Origin: Bacillota bacterium
GTDB lineage: Bacteria > Bacillota > Clostridia > Oscillospirales > Ruminococcaceae
Reading direction: 5' to 3'
Length of the DNA: 64,000 bases
NCBI GenBank assembly: GCA_023418925.1
Contig: JAEZYS010000006.1
Coordinates: 62,001-126,000, forward strand
The notes beneath the pieces are model-generated. The model saw nothing but the letters and a program-made list of their open reading frames with translations. It was not told the origin of the DNA and searched no databases. Shown here piece by piece: positions 8,569-16,822 of the stretch (positions are counted from its first letter, which is position 1; each line of letters opens with the position of its first letter). A program made the position numbers and the translations under genes.

Positions 8569-8925
8569 TCATTTATCTGATGGTAATGATACACCGCTGA
8601 TAAAAACGTTAATTTTAGAAACAGTTACGCCTGTCATTGTCTGAATGTCTTCCTTGATCTTTTTCTGAACATTTTCTGCAGTATCATTAACCTTACAACC
8701 ATAAGTTACAATTATACTTACAGAAATCTCAACAGCATCTCCATGCATTTTTATTTTAACAGCAGGAGACTTTTCACTATTAACAAAGATGTGTGAAAAC
8801 GGAATCTTTACATTACTTAATCCGTATACACCCTTTACATCATTTACTGCTATTTCAACAATACGGTTGATAACATCTTCGGAAACTTTCAGGCAATTGT
8901 TTTGTACTTCCTTTACGTTGTTCAT
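8569..8925 (-). CDS. Asp23/Gls24 family envelope stress protein
   Basis: 118 residues with the Asp23/Gls24 pattern: VINRIVEIAVNDVKGVYGL at the N-terminus, GDAVEISVSIIVTYGCKV in the middle and VQKKIKEDIQTMTGVTVSKINVFISGVS at the end. Members (YqhY and YloU in Bacillus, Asp23 in Staphylococcus) are small cytoplasmic or membrane-associated proteins; YqhY is encoded next to nusB and acc genes and affects acetyl-CoA carboxylase. The position just before nusB makes YqhY the nearest match, though no accB/accC is present here. It has its own sigma-A-type promoter (8994-9022) and terminator, so it is probably transcribed alone. The ribosome site AGGAGG lies upstream of the ATG. Confidence 0.85.
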   Translation of the reverse strand: MNNVKEVQNNCLKVSEDVINRIVEIAVNDVKGVYGLSNVKIPFSHIFVNSEKSPAVKIKMHGDAVEISVSIIVTYGCKVNDTAENVQKKIKEDIQTMTGVTVSKINVFISGVSLPSDK

Positions 8926-8993
8926 ATCAAATCCTCCTGCTTCTGACTGCGGAATAACCAGCTAATCAGATATTCAATTTGTTACACATTAAT

Positions 8994-9022
8994 ATTATAA
9001 CAAATTTTTTTGCAAGACACAA
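8994..9022 (-). promoter_or_regulatory. Sigma-A-type promoter of asp23
   Basis: TTGTGT, 17-bp spacer, TATAAT on the minus strand, directly after the spoIIIAH stop and about 70 nt before the asp23 start. It lets asp23 be expressed apart from the sporulation cluster. Confidence 0.6.
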
Positions 9023-9583
9023 CTACTTAACCTCAAAAATTCTAATATTTTCTGCCGGAACTGTATATTCAGACAGAAGAATGTCTTTAATCTGAGCAGC
9101 CTGCTCTGCCTGTAAACCTTCTGACTTTACAACTATGCTTGCAGTTTCGCCGTCAAGATAAACTACACAATCCTGAAAACCCTGTGCTTTAATAAGACTT
9201 TCAATTTTGCCTTCGCTCTCAGATAGCTTTGATAATTCAGTTGCCTGCATAGTATATGTAGCTTTTTCTTCATCGGAAAGATCACCGCCGCCAAGAATTG
9301 CAGATAATGTTTCAACAGCCTGATCCCTTGAAGTCATTCTTGTTAATCTTACTTGTGAAAAATAATCATTTTCTACATTCTCAGTACTTACAAATTCAGC
9401 ATCACCATAATTTGCTGCCTGTTCTGCATCAGCTGATACAGGATTAGCCGACGTAGGATCAGCTGCAATTTCCTGTCCGACAGAAGAAAACGCATAATTC
9501 ATGTAAATAGCAATACCCAGAATCAATGTGAGGCATGCAAGAATAATGTGTTTCTTCCCAATAATAAATGATGGCTTTCTCAT
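9023..9583 (-). CDS. spoIIIAH: Stage III sporulation protein AH
   Basis: 186 residues: a short basic N-terminus, one transmembrane segment (about 13-33, IILACLTLILGIAIYMNYA), then an extracytoplasmic part rich in Glu and Ala and a C-terminal ring-building domain (KLSESEGKIESLIKAQGFQDCVVYLDG). SpoIIIAH on the mother-cell side binds SpoIIQ on the forespore side and helps form the feeding-tube channel across the septum during engulfment. It is the last gene of the spoIIIA cluster. TAGGAGG lies 7 nt before the ATG and 11 nt separate it from spoIIIAG. The linker is variable, but the C-terminal domain is typical of clostridial homologues. Confidence 0.9.
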   Translation of the reverse strand: MRKPSFIIGKKHIILACLTLILGIAIYMNYAFSSVGQEIAADPTSANPVSADAEQAANYGDAEFVSTENVENDYFSQVRLTRMTSRDQAVETLSAILGGGDLSDEEKATYTMQATELSKLSESEGKIESLIKAQGFQDCVVYLDGETASIVVKSEGLQAEQAAQIKDILLSEYTVPAENIRIFEVK

Positions 9584-9594
9584 AAAAAATCCTC

Positions 9595-10116
9595 CTATTT
9601 CATTTCTGTAACATAAATTTTTGTTGTTGGTATACCTAAAGCAGTTGATACCGATTTGTATATTTTCTCACAGGTTTTTGCATTACCTCCCCCTTCACAT
9701 ACTATAACAACTCCGCTGATCTGCGGCGTGTTTATTTTCTTGATCAGCGCCTCCTTTTTTGAACCCTCGTCTATTATCACATAATCATTTTCCGAGCCTG
9801 AAGAATTATTTTTAATTGATTCCGCATAAACATATTCTTCTGTAGACGTTATTGTCAGCAAAACATTTGCTTTTCCTACACCATCAATTGACACAAGTAT
9901 TTCTTTTAATTCTGACTCCATTTTCTTGCTGTATGTTTCTGAAAGTGTAAAGTCTATATTTTCTTCCGCAAGAGATATCTCCTCGTCCTTTTCATCTCCG
10001 CTGTTAATGTTTGAAACAAGAATGAGAATCATACCTATTATTCCTATAAATATTGCTGCTTTCAGAACATTCTCCTTTTTAAGGAAGTCCTTTATTTTAT
10101 CAATTATTTCCTTCAT
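9595..10116 (-). CDS. spoIIIAG: Stage III sporulation protein AG
   Basis: About 173 residues: cytoplasmic helix (KMKEIIDKIKDFLKKENVLK), one membrane span (about 22-40), then a ring-building domain with KMESELKEILVSIDGVGKANVLLTI and ISGVVIVCEGGGNAKTCEKI, the signature by which SpoIIIAG is recognised. In Bacillus it forms a large ring in the intermembrane space that is part of the sporulation secretion channel. The longest frame starts at GTG 10122, but AAGGAG lies 7 nt before ATG 10116, which is chosen. The start lies 17 nt inside the 3' end of spoIIIAF, so translation is probably coupled. Confidence 0.92.
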   Translation of the reverse strand: MKEIIDKIKDFLKKENVLKAAIFIGIIGMILILVSNINSGDEKDEEISLAEENIDFTLSETYSKKMESELKEILVSIDGVGKANVLLTITSTEEYVYAESIKNNSSGSENDYVIIDEGSKKEALIKKINTPQISGVVIVCEGGGNAKTCEKIYKSVSTALGIPTTKIYVTEMK

Positions 10117-10591
10117 CTTCACACTCCTTTACGCATACAAATACATCCTCACCGACTTCATCTTCTATTAATTTTACAGCTTTGTCATATTTATCCTTGT
10201 CGGACATGATTATTTGGACCTCTCTAATACATATGCTGTTATCATCAGAAATATTTATACTTGTCAGTATTTCTTGTACATTTATTTGATTTTGGGTTAA
10301 TGTGCTTTTCAGCTCCATATTAAGGTTATTCTCTATTGATTTTATAAAATAATCGTATGTCTCTTCTGCTCTCTCATCCAATAAATTGCTGTCTGCTTCA
10401 ACAGAAACCGATATATCATCTAATGAAACTTCTTTGTTTACAATTGGAGCTGTAATACATGATAGGAACACCAGGGAAAATATCATTTTCATTTGTTTTG
10501 CATACTTCTCACTGGGATAAAGTGAATCAATAACAGCAATGATGATTGCAATCAGGCATGCTATATATGAAATTGCTCTGAATAAGTCCAC
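10100..10591 (-). CDS. spoIIIAF: Stage III sporulation protein AF
   Basis: 163 residues with two N-terminal membrane spans (about 5-24 and 35-52) followed by a soluble domain rich in Asp and Glu, ending VCVKECEDEGNN. The segment FRAISYIACLIAIIIAVIDSLYPSEKYAKQMKMIFSLVFLS fits the SpoIIIAF N-terminus, where a ring-like C-terminal domain follows. It starts at GTG 10591 with a GGGAAG stretch about 12 nt upstream. It lies 22 nt after spoIIIAE and overlaps spoIIIAG. The family is poorly conserved; the call rests on topology and on its place in the cluster. Confidence 0.87.
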   Translation of the reverse strand: MDLFRAISYIACLIAIIIAVIDSLYPSEKYAKQMKMIFSLVFLSCITAPIVNKEVSLDDISVSVEADSNLLDERAEETYDYFIKSIENNLNMELKSTLTQNQINVQEILTSINISDDNSICIREVQIIMSDKDKYDKAVKLIEDEVGEDVFVCVKECEDEGNN

Positions 10592-10613
10592 TGTTTCTGC
10601 ACTTCCCTTCTTT

Positions 10614-11747
10614 TTACGATATATTCAAGCCTACCATCATCAGAATAGTAGTTGAAATTACAAGAATTATAAAAAAGCAAACCAGTATACTGAAAGCAAG
10701 TGCAAGTATCTGTGATGTATTCTTCATCAAAACCTTGATTTGTGGTATTCCAAACATATCTGAAAGAATATCTCCGATAAATATAACTGCCCTCATTGCA
10801 GTTATCTCCAGGATTGTCGGAAGGACAAGCAATGAAATAGATATAATACCTATGAAACCTACACCACCCCTTAACAAACCCAGACTTGACCGAAGGGTTG
10901 TATATGCATCTGCTACTGCACCTCCAACCACCGGAATAAAGTTGGAAACCATGAATTTAGCAGCTTTAACCCCTAGCGTATCTGCTGAAACACCTACTAT
11001 GCTTTGTAATGAAAGCAATCCGACAAAGATTGTCATTACAAAGCATATCAGAAATGATGCCACTTTCTTTATCGCCTTAGTTATTCCTGACAGATTAAAG
11101 GTAGGATTTATTGCCTCAACAATCCCCAGAGCCATACATATTGAAAGCATTGGCATAAGGTAATTGGCAGCAAGCTGAACTGCTACTTCAGCAACGAGAA
11201 GTACAATAGAATTATAAGAAACAGCAGATGTAACATTTCCCGATGATGCAGTTATTCCTGCAAAAATCGGTATATATCCTATCATGAAATTGCCGCCCTG
11301 ACTTAAAGTTGTTGCTGCATTGCTTATGCATTGTGAAATCGGATTGCATATTACACCAACTGTAATAATTACTGTAATAACCTCATAAATCCGAGTCAGT
11401 GATTTATTAGTAATAGTATCACCCATGCTGCCTGCCAATGATGATATCAGTACAGCTCCTAATAAACATGCAAGGGTTTTTAGCGGCATTTTAAGTTTAG
11501 TTTTAAATTCACCCCATATGTATCTGAAAACATCTCCCGGTGTAATAGAAGTCATTTTCTCCGTATCTTCCACAGATATATCATTATCATCCAAAAAGTC
11601 ATTTACTTCATCAGGAAGATTATCATTAATCTCTCCTGCTTCAGACTCAAGTCTGCTTATAAGTTCTTCATCATCTGCTGAATGATACTGTCCAAAGAAA
11701 AACAAGTATAATAATGTGCAAATAAGTATACATATTATTTTTTTCAT
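10614..11747 (-). CDS. spoIIIAE: Stage III sporulation protein AE
   Basis: 377 residues. A signal-like hydrophobic N-terminus (residues 3-19) precedes an acidic stretch, then seven or more membrane spans. Family landmarks are DVFRYIWGEFKTKLKMPLK, GSMGDTITNKSLTRIYEV, NSIVLLVAEVAVQLAANYLMP and SNFIPVVGGAVADAYTTL. It is the polytopic membrane component of the SpoIIIA machine, with weak resemblance to transporter permeases. AAAGGAC lies 6 nt before the ATG. An unusually wide gap of 88 nt separates it from spoIIIAD, whereas the other genes of the cluster touch or nearly touch. Confidence 0.94.
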   Translation of the reverse strand: MKKIICILICTLLYLFFFGQYHSADDEELISRLESEAGEINDNLPDEVNDFLDDNDISVEDTEKMTSITPGDVFRYIWGEFKTKLKMPLKTLACLLGAVLISSLAGSMGDTITNKSLTRIYEVITVIITVGVICNPISQCISNAATTLSQGGNFMIGYIPIFAGITASSGNVTSAVSYNSIVLLVAEVAVQLAANYLMPMLSICMALGIVEAINPTFNLSGITKAIKKVASFLICFVMTIFVGLLSLQSIVGVSADTLGVKAAKFMVSNFIPVVGGAVADAYTTLRSSLGLLRGGVGFIGIISISLLVLPTILEITAMRAVIFIGDILSDMFGIPQIKVLMKNTSQILALAFSILVCFFIILVISTTILMMVGLNIS

Positions 11748-11835
11748 TTTATGTCCTTTCGTTTCAAGCCTGTCCCAATAACATTCCTAATGCTCAAACT
11801 TTAATCCTTGTACTTTATATGTTAATATTTCGTCC

Positions 11836-12231
11836 TTATGCATTCCCTATAAGTGTAATTACAATATCAGTAAGTGAATTAAACATCGGAAGAGCAATCA
11901 GAACCAGTGAAATTTTACCTGCAACCTCAATCTGCGTTGCCATTGCGTTTTCATTACTGTCTTTGCAAATGTCATGTGCAAACTGGGTTATATAACATAT
12001 TCCGAGTGCTTTGAAGAGAATGCTGACATACTCTTCGTTTGCTCCTGTTTTAATAAAAATGTTATTGACAGTTTCAGCTATTGGCGAAACATATATTATA
12101 ACTGAAGCAAGTATCCCAACTGCTGACAATACTCTTATAAATAGTCCGTATTCCTTATTGTTTTGCCCTTCAAAAAGCTTGCACATTACGGAAGCTATAA
12201 TACAGATAACAGCTATTGATACTATTTTCAT
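11836..12231 (-). CDS. spoIIIAD: Stage III sporulation protein AD
   Basis: 131 residues with four membrane spans, matching the family length. Landmarks: YGLFIRVLSAVGILASVIIYVSPI, EEYVSILFKALGICYITQFA, and CKDSNENAMATQIEVAGKISLVLIALPM with LIGN near the end. SpoIIIAC and SpoIIIAD are small related membrane proteins of the SpoIIIA channel complex in the mother cell membrane. It lies 5 nt after spoIIIAC. Nothing is missing. Confidence 0.94.
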   Translation of the reverse strand: MKIVSIAVICIIASVMCKLFEGQNNKEYGLFIRVLSAVGILASVIIYVSPIAETVNNIFIKTGANEEYVSILFKALGICYITQFAHDICKDSNENAMATQIEVAGKISLVLIALPMFNSLTDIVITLIGNA

Positions 12232-12236
12232 AATAT

Positions 12237-12431
12237 TTAAAACCCAAACACTGTTTTTATTGTATCAAACAGTGTTGAAATCTCATTTATAATCATTATA
12301 AGAACAACTATAAGACCTGCAAGTGTTGTCATCATAGCCTGCTCGTCCCTATCTGCTTTTTTAAGCAACAAGTTGAGTGCTGCAACAATAATTCCAACTC
12401 CTGCAACCTTTAATATCAGATCTAAATTCAT
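12237..12431 (-). CDS. spoIIIAC: Stage III sporulation protein AC
   Basis: 64 residues, two membrane spans, family-typical length. LILKVAGVGIIVAALNLLLKKADRDEQAMMTTLAGLIVVL contains the conserved hinge between the spans (KKADRDEQA), which is diagnostic. The protein is part of the SpoIIIA complex that connects mother cell and forespore. GGAGG lies 6 nt before the ATG. It starts 37 nt after spoIIIAB. Confidence 0.95.
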   Translation of the reverse strand: MNLDLILKVAGVGIIVAALNLLLKKADRDEQAMMTTLAGLIVVLIMIINEISTLFDTIKTVFGF

Positions 12432-12468
12432 ACACAGCCTCCGTAACGTTTTAACGATATATATTTAA

Positions 12469-12975
12469 TCATATAATAATTACCGATATAAATGCCCCGG
12501 ATAAAACCCCAAGTGTTCTATATAATCTTGATTTGTTTGCAATATCTTCTGCTGCCTCACTTATCTGATATTTAAGTTCTTCTTTTTCAAGCAATAATGT
12601 ACTTAACTGTCCTTCAATATCACTGTTTCCAAGATTACTTCCCAATGCCTCTATGCATGACAAATCCTTAGCTTTAAGAAAATATACCGGACACTCCGCA
12701 ATAGCTGTTCTCCACTGATCAGAAAATCTTTTCTGATCCTCTTTATTCTGTATTTTTTGAAGAAAATTCAGGTCGGAAAATCTGTTATCTTTCTTAAGGC
12801 TGTCCACAATTTCATAAACAGTAGCCGCCTTATATCGTATCAATACACACATTTCTTCAAGCATTATCAACGCTATTTTAAGGTATCTGTGTCTTTTCTT
12901 GAGCCTGTCAGACATATAACATCCTATCAGACTTGTCATTGTCACAATAAGTATCGTTCCAATAAGTTTCAGCAT
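12469..12975 (-). CDS. spoIIIAB: Stage III sporulation protein AB
   Basis: 168 residues, family length. It begins with a membrane segment (MLKLIGTILIVTMTSLIG), has a long helical soluble part with KIALIMLEEMCVLIRYKAATVYEIV and LEKEELKYQISEAAEDI, and ends in a second hydrophobic segment (LGVLSGAFISVIII). Its soluble domain resembles the GspF-like fold of type II secretion. The gene starts 68 nt inside the end of spoIIIAA in another frame; both proteins are full length, so this is a true overlap and not a frameshift. Confidence 0.93.
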   Translation of the reverse strand: MLKLIGTILIVTMTSLIGCYMSDRLKKRHRYLKIALIMLEEMCVLIRYKAATVYEIVDSLKKDNRFSDLNFLQKIQNKEDQKRFSDQWRTAIAECPVYFLKAKDLSCIEALGSNLGNSDIEGQLSTLLLEKEELKYQISEAAEDIANKSRLYRTLGVLSGAFISVIII

Positions 12976-13882
12976 TGTTATCAGTCCTTACTATATTTTT
13001 TATTGTTCCGGGTGATTTCATGCCATCTAACACAACAACATGATCAAATACACCTGCTTTTATAAGCATAACTATGTACGGCCTTTTCTTAAGTTCGTCC
13101 GTTCCTCCTGCATGGGCAGATGCAATCAGTTTAACACCGCTGTTCATAAGATTTATGATTGCGTCTGCATCCCTGCTTGTACCTATTTCATCGCACACTA
13201 TAATTTCAGGCGACATTACTCTTACCGCCATTTCAATTCCGTCAGACTTTTTATATCCGTCAAAGACATCCGTATTTATTCCAATATCATTCTGTGGAAT
13301 ACCATTAAATACGGCAGCAATCTCTCCACGTTCATCTATGACAGAAATTTTATATCTTTTTCCTAAATGGCGGCACAAATCTCGCAGTATAGTAGTTTTT
13401 CCGCTTGATGGAGGACCAATTACCAATACACTTTGTAAACCAGAATGAAACAATTTATTGGATATTTCATCTGCACATCCGATTACCTGTCTTGCAATTC
13501 TAAAATTCAATCCGCTTATATGCTTTATACTCTGGATATTCTCATCACTGTAAACTGCTGTTCCGCATAAACCTACCCTATGGCCACCGAAAACAGTAAT
13601 AAAACCACCGCATAATTCGCGCTGAAAACTATGTATACTGTATTGACAAATGGAGTTGAATGTATCATCAATATCCTGCTGAGTAACAATATAGCCATCT
13701 AAAGGTTCATTTGTAAGACATCCATTTTCTCCTGCATATTTAGTTATTCCAAAACACGAAAAACAAAGTGGTTTTCCCGTCCTAAGTCTTATTTCTTGTA
13801 TATCAATCCATTTATTACTGCTTATACTATTTAAAACGGCTTTTATTCTGCCGTTAAAATGCTTGCATATATTAATGTCCAT
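12908..13882 (-). CDS. spoIIIAA: Stage III sporulation protein AA (secretion-type ATPase)
   Basis: 324 residues. An RecA-fold ATPase related to type II/IV secretion ATPases: Walker A GPPSSGKT (156-163), VIDERGEIAAVFNG, and Walker B-like PEIIVCDEIG. N-terminal motifs EIRLRTGKPL and SIHSFQRELCGGFITVFGGHRVGLCGTAV are typical. It powers or gates the SpoIIIA-SpoIIQ channel in the mother cell. It is the first gene of the cluster; AAAGGAC lies 7 nt before the ATG, and a sigma-E-type promoter lies about 50 nt upstream. The C-terminal tail after KSPGTIKNI is about 25 residues longer than strictly needed and overlaps spoIIIAB. Confidence 0.95.
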   Translation of the reverse strand: MDINICKHFNGRIKAVLNSISSNKWIDIQEIRLRTGKPLCFSCFGITKYAGENGCLTNEPLDGYIVTQQDIDDTFNSICQYSIHSFQRELCGGFITVFGGHRVGLCGTAVYSDENIQSIKHISGLNFRIARQVIGCADEISNKLFHSGLQSVLVIGPPSSGKTTILRDLCRHLGKRYKISVIDERGEIAAVFNGIPQNDIGINTDVFDGYKKSDGIEMAVRVMSPEIIVCDEIGTSRDADAIINLMNSGVKLIASAHAGGTDELKKRPYIVMLIKAGVFDHVVVLDGMKSPGTIKNIVRTDNNAETYWNDTYCDNDKSDRMLYV

Positions 13883-13932
13883 TTTATCAGTCCTTTTAAC
13901 ATATCCTGTATTATAGTACTTGTCTTAGTTTA

Positions 13933-13960
13933 ATTGTATGAATCCGAGGACAAGTATAGA
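13933..13960 (-). promoter_or_regulatory. Probable sigma-E promoter of the spoIIIA operon
   Basis: On the minus strand CATACAAT (13933-13940) matches the sigma-E -10 consensus CATACAHT at all eight positions; 13 bp upstream TCTATAC fits the loose -35 element. It lies about 50 nt before spoIIIAA. In Bacillus the operon is sigma-E controlled, so this is the expected class. Confidence 0.65.
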
Positions 13961-13981
13961 ACAATATTATTCTGACTTTAT

Positions 13982-14021
13982 AAAACAAAAAGGACGTTAC
14001 TGCTTTTCGCAATAACATCCT
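13982..14021 (-). terminator. Rho-independent terminator after the BMP lipoprotein gene
   Basis: A 13-bp stem (AGGATGTTATTGC with two G-U pairs to GCAGTAACGTCCT) around a short GAAAA-type loop, followed by a T-rich tail on the minus strand. It ends the 108-aa protein-recD2-comF-mreB-BMP transcript just upstream of spoIIIAA. Confidence 0.85.
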
Positions 14022-14038
14022 ATAAGATAAATATTCTA

Positions 14039-15058
14039 TTATTTTATGTTTTCAACATATGTTTCAAAAGAAACCTTATCTGTAGGTGGTACTATATCAC
14101 CATTTATAATTAAATCTTTAAGCTCCAGCGTTCTCTTCATAACATCCTTATCCACTAAAGGGTTATCATCAGGAATACCTACACCGCCTTCATATAAACC
14201 AATGTATACAGTCTTTTGATCATAATAATTTCCATCTGTATAATCTTCAATTACGGTATATACAGTTGATTTGACATTCTTTAATGCACTTGTAAGAACA
14301 TAGTCAGGTGCCATGTAACTCTGGTCCTTATCTACACCTATTACATACTTCTTTACTTCAGATGCAGCATCAATTACACCTGTTCCTGCACCACCAGCAG
14401 CCTGAAATATAATATCAATATCATTTGAATACATATCAATTGCAGTATTTTTTGCCATTTGTACATCATCAAAATTATTCAGGTAAAATGTCTGAACTTC
14501 AATCTGTTTGCCTGATTCCATTTCAGCATACTTTATTCCAGCCTTGTATCCATATTCAAAAGGCAGGATTGATTCATTTTCAACACCACCAATGAATCCT
14601 ATCTTGTTTGTTTTTGTAGTCATACCGGCAATATATCCTACGAGAAAACTGCTTTCCTGTACTTTATAACTGATTCCGGTAACATTATCAAGGGGTCCAT
14701 CATAAATCCAGTCAACTGAAACATATTTAATGTCTGGATTTTCTTCAGCAGATTTAATAATACTATCCTGAGGTTTATATCCTATTCCAATAACAAGATC
14801 AGTATTTTTTGAAAGACTATCAAGTATATTTACAAACTCATCATCATTTTTTACAATTCTTTTTTCAGAAGAAAAGTCAAAGGCTTTCGATGCTAAATCA
14901 ATTCCATCAACAGCCTGTTTATTAAATGAATCATCTTCGGATATAACCTTGTCTACTACCAGAACAACAGAATATTTATTAAATAAACAAGAACTTAACA
15001 GCATTACACATAAAACCGCACATGTAATTTTACTCATAAATGTCACAGTACTTTTCAT
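14039..15058 (-). CDS. BMP family substrate-binding lipoprotein
   Basis: About 339 residues. The start MKSTVTFMSKITCAVLCVM gives a signal peptide ending in the lipobox LLSSC, so the protein is lipid-anchored outside the membrane. The mature part is a periplasmic-binding fold of the basic membrane protein (BMP/Med/PnrA) family: DLVIGIGYKPQ, IGFIGGVENESILPFEYGYKAG, DIDIIFQAAGGAGTGVIDAA and KYVIGVDKDQSYMAPD. Family members bind purine nucleosides for an ABC importer, but no ATPase or permease gene is nearby. The longer frame to 15073 is rejected because GGGGG lies 8 nt before ATG 15058. It follows the mreB-like gene and is closed by a strong terminator. Confidence 0.85.
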   Translation of the reverse strand: MKSTVTFMSKITCAVLCVMLLSSCLFNKYSVVLVVDKVISEDDSFNKQAVDGIDLASKAFDFSSEKRIVKNDDEFVNILDSLSKNTDLVIGIGYKPQDSIIKSAEENPDIKYVSVDWIYDGPLDNVTGISYKVQESSFLVGYIAGMTTKTNKIGFIGGVENESILPFEYGYKAGIKYAEMESGKQIEVQTFYLNNFDDVQMAKNTAIDMYSNDIDIIFQAAGGAGTGVIDAASEVKKYVIGVDKDQSYMAPDYVLTSALKNVKSTVYTVIEDYTDGNYYDQKTVYIGLYEGGVGIPDDNPLVDKDVMKRTLELKDLIINGDIVPPTDKVSFETYVENIK

Positions 15059-15085
15059 AAATAATACCCCCAACGTCCTATTTTA

Positions 15086-16096
15086 TTAAGTATATTTTAA
15101 CAATGCAACATGCTCAAAACCGTCAAGCAATTTGTCAACATAATTAAAAGCTATTCCTGTTCCCCTTGCAACACATGAAATAGCATCATCAGCTACATAA
15201 AATCTTGCACCCATTGTACTGCTCATCAACTCTGAAATACCACAGATAAGAGCTCCCCCTCCTGTCATTGCAATTCCGTTTGTAAGAATATCTCCTACAA
15301 GTTCAGGCGGCGTCTTTTCAAGGACATCCTTTACAGCTCCAACTATCTCATTAATGATTTCTATAATTGCTTCATAAATATCATAATCAGATATTTCTAC
15401 TTTTTCCGGCAAACCTCTTATCAGGTGCCGACCTTTTACAAACATTTTTTTGGAACCATCAGGATTATATACATTTGCAACTGTTATTTTTACATTTTCA
15501 GCTGTTTTTTCACCAATAAGTATTCTATACCTGTTTGAAATATACTTTACAATTGCCTTATCAATTTTATTTCCGGCAAGCTTTATTGATTTCTTAACAA
15601 CTATACCATTAAGAGATACAACCGCAATATCAGTTGTTCCACCGCCGATATCCACAACCATACATCCTTTGGGCTTTGATATGTCAATACCAGCCCCTAA
15701 AAGTGCAGCAATAGGTTCTTCTATAAGATATACATTCCTTGCGCCAGCTGCTTTTGCTGCTTCAATCACCGCTCTCGATTCTACGTCAGTTATTGAAGAT
15801 GGAACACATAAAATAATGCTCGGCATCATTAGCTGCTTTCCTGTTACTTTTTCAATAAATGCAGCAATCATGCTTTCAGTCATTTTATGATCTGATATTA
15901 CTCCATCGCTTAAAGGTCTTATTACAGTAATATAATCAGGTGTTCTTCCTATCATTTTATATGCTTCATCGCCGACAGCAATTACTGAAGAAGTTTTCTT
16001 ATTAAATGCTACTACTGATGGTTCGTTCAGAACTAAACCTCTATTGCCCATTGTAATCATAATATTGGCTGTTCCCAAATCTATACCAATATTCAT
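15086..16096 (-). CDS. mreB: MreB/Mbl-like actin-family cell shape protein
   Basis: 336 residues, family length. Actin-fold ATPase motifs are present in order: GIDLGTANIMI (phosphate 1), CVPSSITDVESRAV, IEEPIAALLGAGIDI, MVVDIGGGTTDIAVVSLNG (phosphate 2) and NGIAMTGGGALICGISEL (adenosine). MreB polymers guide lateral wall synthesis. No mreC or mreD follows, so this is a solitary copy, perhaps an Mbl- or MreBH-like paralogue, with the main mreBCD operon elsewhere. AGGAGG lies 8 nt before the ATG. It is followed within 30 nt by the BMP lipoprotein and preceded by comF. Confidence 0.88.
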   Translation of the reverse strand: MNIGIDLGTANIMITMGNRGLVLNEPSVVAFNKKTSSVIAVGDEAYKMIGRTPDYITVIRPLSDGVISDHKMTESMIAAFIEKVTGKQLMMPSIILCVPSSITDVESRAVIEAAKAAGARNVYLIEEPIAALLGAGIDISKPKGCMVVDIGGGTTDIAVVSLNGIVVKKSIKLAGNKIDKAIVKYISNRYRILIGEKTAENVKITVANVYNPDGSKKMFVKGRHLIRGLPEKVEISDYDIYEAIIEIINEIVGAVKDVLEKTPPELVGDILTNGIAMTGGGALICGISELMSSTMGARFYVADDAISCVARGTGIAFNYVDKLLDGFEHVALLKYT

Positions 16097-16120
16097 CTAA
16101 TGAGCCTCCTCTCAGATAAA

Positions 16121-16822
16121 TCAAATTATTAAGCTTGTTGTAGCACCTATAGCAACAACAACTTTTTCTGCACCGTTTTCTTTTAACAACCTTGCACATT
16201 CATTAATTGTAGCCCCTGTTGTAAGAACATCATCACAAAGCAGGACTGTGCGTCCCTTGATTCTATCAGAGTCTATACAATAGAACAAATTTTTAACATT
16301 CTCTGCTCTTTCCTCCGCATTAAGCTCATGCTGGTCAATATCTCTGTGATGCTTTTTCAGTATCTTAGTTTCAACACGAATTCCTGTAAGCTTTTTAATG
16401 CTTTTTGCAATTTCTTCTGCCTGATTATAATTTCTTATCTTTAATTTCATATCAGACATAGGAACAGGAATGATACAATCTATTTTTTTATGTATTTCAT
16501 CCTGTATCATTTTATATACTATCGTATCAGCAATTATGTCAGCAAAGTTTATGCCATAATGTGCTTTTAAAGCAACCACAGCATTTTTTACATTGCCCTT
16601 ATAATATGCTGCTGTATAACATTTATCGTATTGCAGTTCTTCACTGCATTTACAGACATCTTTTCCGCAAATCATACAGACGCTGTCATCTGTCCACATT
16701 ATTTCTCTGAAACAATCATCACAGGAAAGTTTGTCCCACCTTATAATTTTATCACAGAACGGACATCGGTTAGGAAATAATATATCAAGAACATATCTGC
16801 CAAAGCCTTTCCTGGAGTTCAA
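16121..16822 (-). CDS. comF: ComF family phosphoribosyltransferase-like protein
   Basis: 233 residues. The N-terminus has a double zinc-finger region: CPFC/CDDC (about residues 18-36) and CMICGKDVCKC. The C-terminal half is a type I phosphoribosyltransferase fold with VLLCDDVLTTGATINECARLL. ComF/ComFC proteins work in DNA uptake (competence) and possibly in replication restart, together with the ComFA helicase, which is not in the window. The start is TTG at 16822, directly after the recD2 TAA stop; AAGGAG lies 9 nt upstream, which supports this rare start. No other late competence genes are visible. Confidence 0.9.
   Translation of the reverse strand: MNSRKGFGRYVLDILFPNRCPFCDKIIRWDKLSCDDCFREIMWTDDSVCMICGKDVCKCSEELQYDKCYTAAYYKGNVKNAVVALKAHYGINFADIIADTIVYKMIQDEIHKKIDCIIPVPMSDMKLKIRNYNQAEEIAKSIKKLTGIRVETKILKKHHRDIDQHELNAEERAENVKNLFYCIDSDRIKGRTVLLCDDVLTTGATINECARLLKENGAEKVVVAIGATTSLII

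Noticed and set aside
12908..12975. Frameshift joining spoIIIAA and spoIIIAB
   Set aside because: Both proteins have full family-typical ends and motifs, and spoIIIAB has a credible start.
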